64,000 bases of DNA from Mycolicibacterium arenosum (GTDB lineage Bacteria > Actinomycetota > Actinomycetes > Mycobacteriales > Mycobacteriaceae), in contig NZ_JANDBD010000001.1 of the NCBI RefSeq assembly GCF_024320865.1, positions 186,001 to 250,000 on the forward strand, in the 5' to 3' direction. Under the pieces are notes generated by a model. It saw nothing but the letters and a program-made list of their open reading frames with translations. It made no database searches and was not told where the DNA came from. Shown one piece after another: positions 63,709 through 64,000 of this stretch; within the stretch, counting starts at the first letter, position 1; each line of letters starts with the position of its first letter. Made by a program: the position numbers and the translations under genes.

Positions 63709-64000
63709 TCAGGTACGTGGCGAACGCCGTCGCCGCGAAGACGATCAGCAACCAGATGGGCGGCCTCGCCAGCTCCCAGACGAACAACGCGGCGAATGCG
63801 GGCGCGCGCTGGGTGATGGCCAGCACGCCCGCCGCACAGGCCAGCGAGACCGCGGCGACCTGGATGTCGGTGCCCGCCAGGTGGTTGAACGCCAGCGTCG
63901 CGACCGAGCCGGCCGCCGCGCCGGTGGCGAGGGCCGGGGTGATCAACCCGCCGACTGCGCCGCTACGCAGGTAGACCGCGGTGAGGAGCGGTTTGAGCAG
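63638..64000 (-). CDS. CLC-family chloride channel, C-terminal end only
   Basis: 121 codons of the 3' part are visible; the N-terminus lies beyond the right edge. [23 protein letters not shown] matches the CLC selectivity-filter region GGxFxPxLAxGA, with Ile-Thr for Phe-x. [20 protein letters not shown] matches the TRAPLTxxxxVxEx segment, and the last hydrophobic part ([16 protein letters not shown]) is the final helix. CLC proteins exchange or conduct Cl- in membranes. The charged tail ([17 protein letters not shown]) is antisense to the end of lpqW over 71 bp; if this tail is not real the coding region would still need that stop. Confidence 0.82.
   Translation of the reverse strand: MLKPLLTAVYLRSGAVGGLITPALATGAAAGSVATLAFNHLAGTDIQVAAVSLACAAGVLAITQRAPAFAALFVWELARPPIWLLIVFAATAFATYLISEASSPRCPRSRRCRPAGRRTG

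Overview
The window is high-GC actinobacterial DNA, almost certainly from a non-tuberculous, probably fast-growing Mycobacterium (Mycolicibacterium). It carries mycobacterial families (MmpL, Mce-associated membrane proteins, 13E12/DUF222-HNH proteins, PimE, LpqW, the F420-binding Rv1155 type, Mcr). From about 34.7 kb to the right edge the gene order follows M. tuberculosis Rv1141c-Rv1166. No tRNA, rRNA, CRISPR array, insertion sequence or prophage was seen. Genes are tightly packed, often overlapping by 1-4 bp, and no gene-free stretch exceeds 300 bp.

Layout. 0-11.7 kb: partial class III nucleotidyl cyclase; a leftward operon (alpha/beta hydrolase, a large kinase-like/aminotransferase fusion, methyltransferase, limonene-epoxide-hydrolase-like enzyme); a rightward operon with two orphan Mce-associated membrane proteins and an epoxide-hydrolase-like protein; a DUF222-HNH gene and an SDR. 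11.7-20 kb: a degenerate wax-ester-synthase-like protein; a TetR/SDR pair sharing an 18-bp palindrome; DoxX; a divergent NAD-metabolism-like cassette (NrtR-type Nudix regulator facing SPFH plus NAD-kinase-like genes, with two copies of one operator between them); a DUF3556 membrane protein behind a KstR-like site. 19.4-26 kb: a lipid module in which a FadR-type regulator, LuxC-like acyl reductase and LuxE-like acyl activator are divergent from a thiolase/enoyl-CoA hydratase/acyl-CoA dehydrogenase operon, with one 12-mer in both control regions. 26-34.7 kb: fasciclin protein, two MFS transporters, GlxA-type regulator, gamma-carbonic-anhydrase-like protein, aldo/keto reductase with a TetR partner, an NmrA-like protein and a CPBP protease.

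34.7-64 kb: echA, mcr, HSD10-like SDR and nitronate monooxygenase (branched-chain/sterol acyl-CoA metabolism); a 47-codon small ORF; DoxX; mmpL13 with TetR and methyltransferase; a MASE1-PAS-GGDEF-EAL protein; sirtuin, GntR, O-methyltransferase, Rv1155-like, HhH-GPD, nitroreductase, two Ala/Pro-rich secreted proteins, pimE, pterin dehydratase, an SOS-boxed 13E12 gene, mutT2, two small genes where M. tuberculosis has narGHJI, typA, lpqW and a truncated CLC channel. pimE and lpqW act in the same PIM/lipomannan branch.

Two modules look least described: the NrtR/SPFH/NAD-kinase-like cassette and the LuxE/LuxC plus beta-oxidation regulon. Many genes carry a TANNNT-like -10 hexamer 7-8 nt before the start codon and no Shine-Dalgarno sequence, the signature of leaderless mRNAs; this was used to choose several starts. 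All functional names rest on motif reading and remembered family knowledge; no database search was run.
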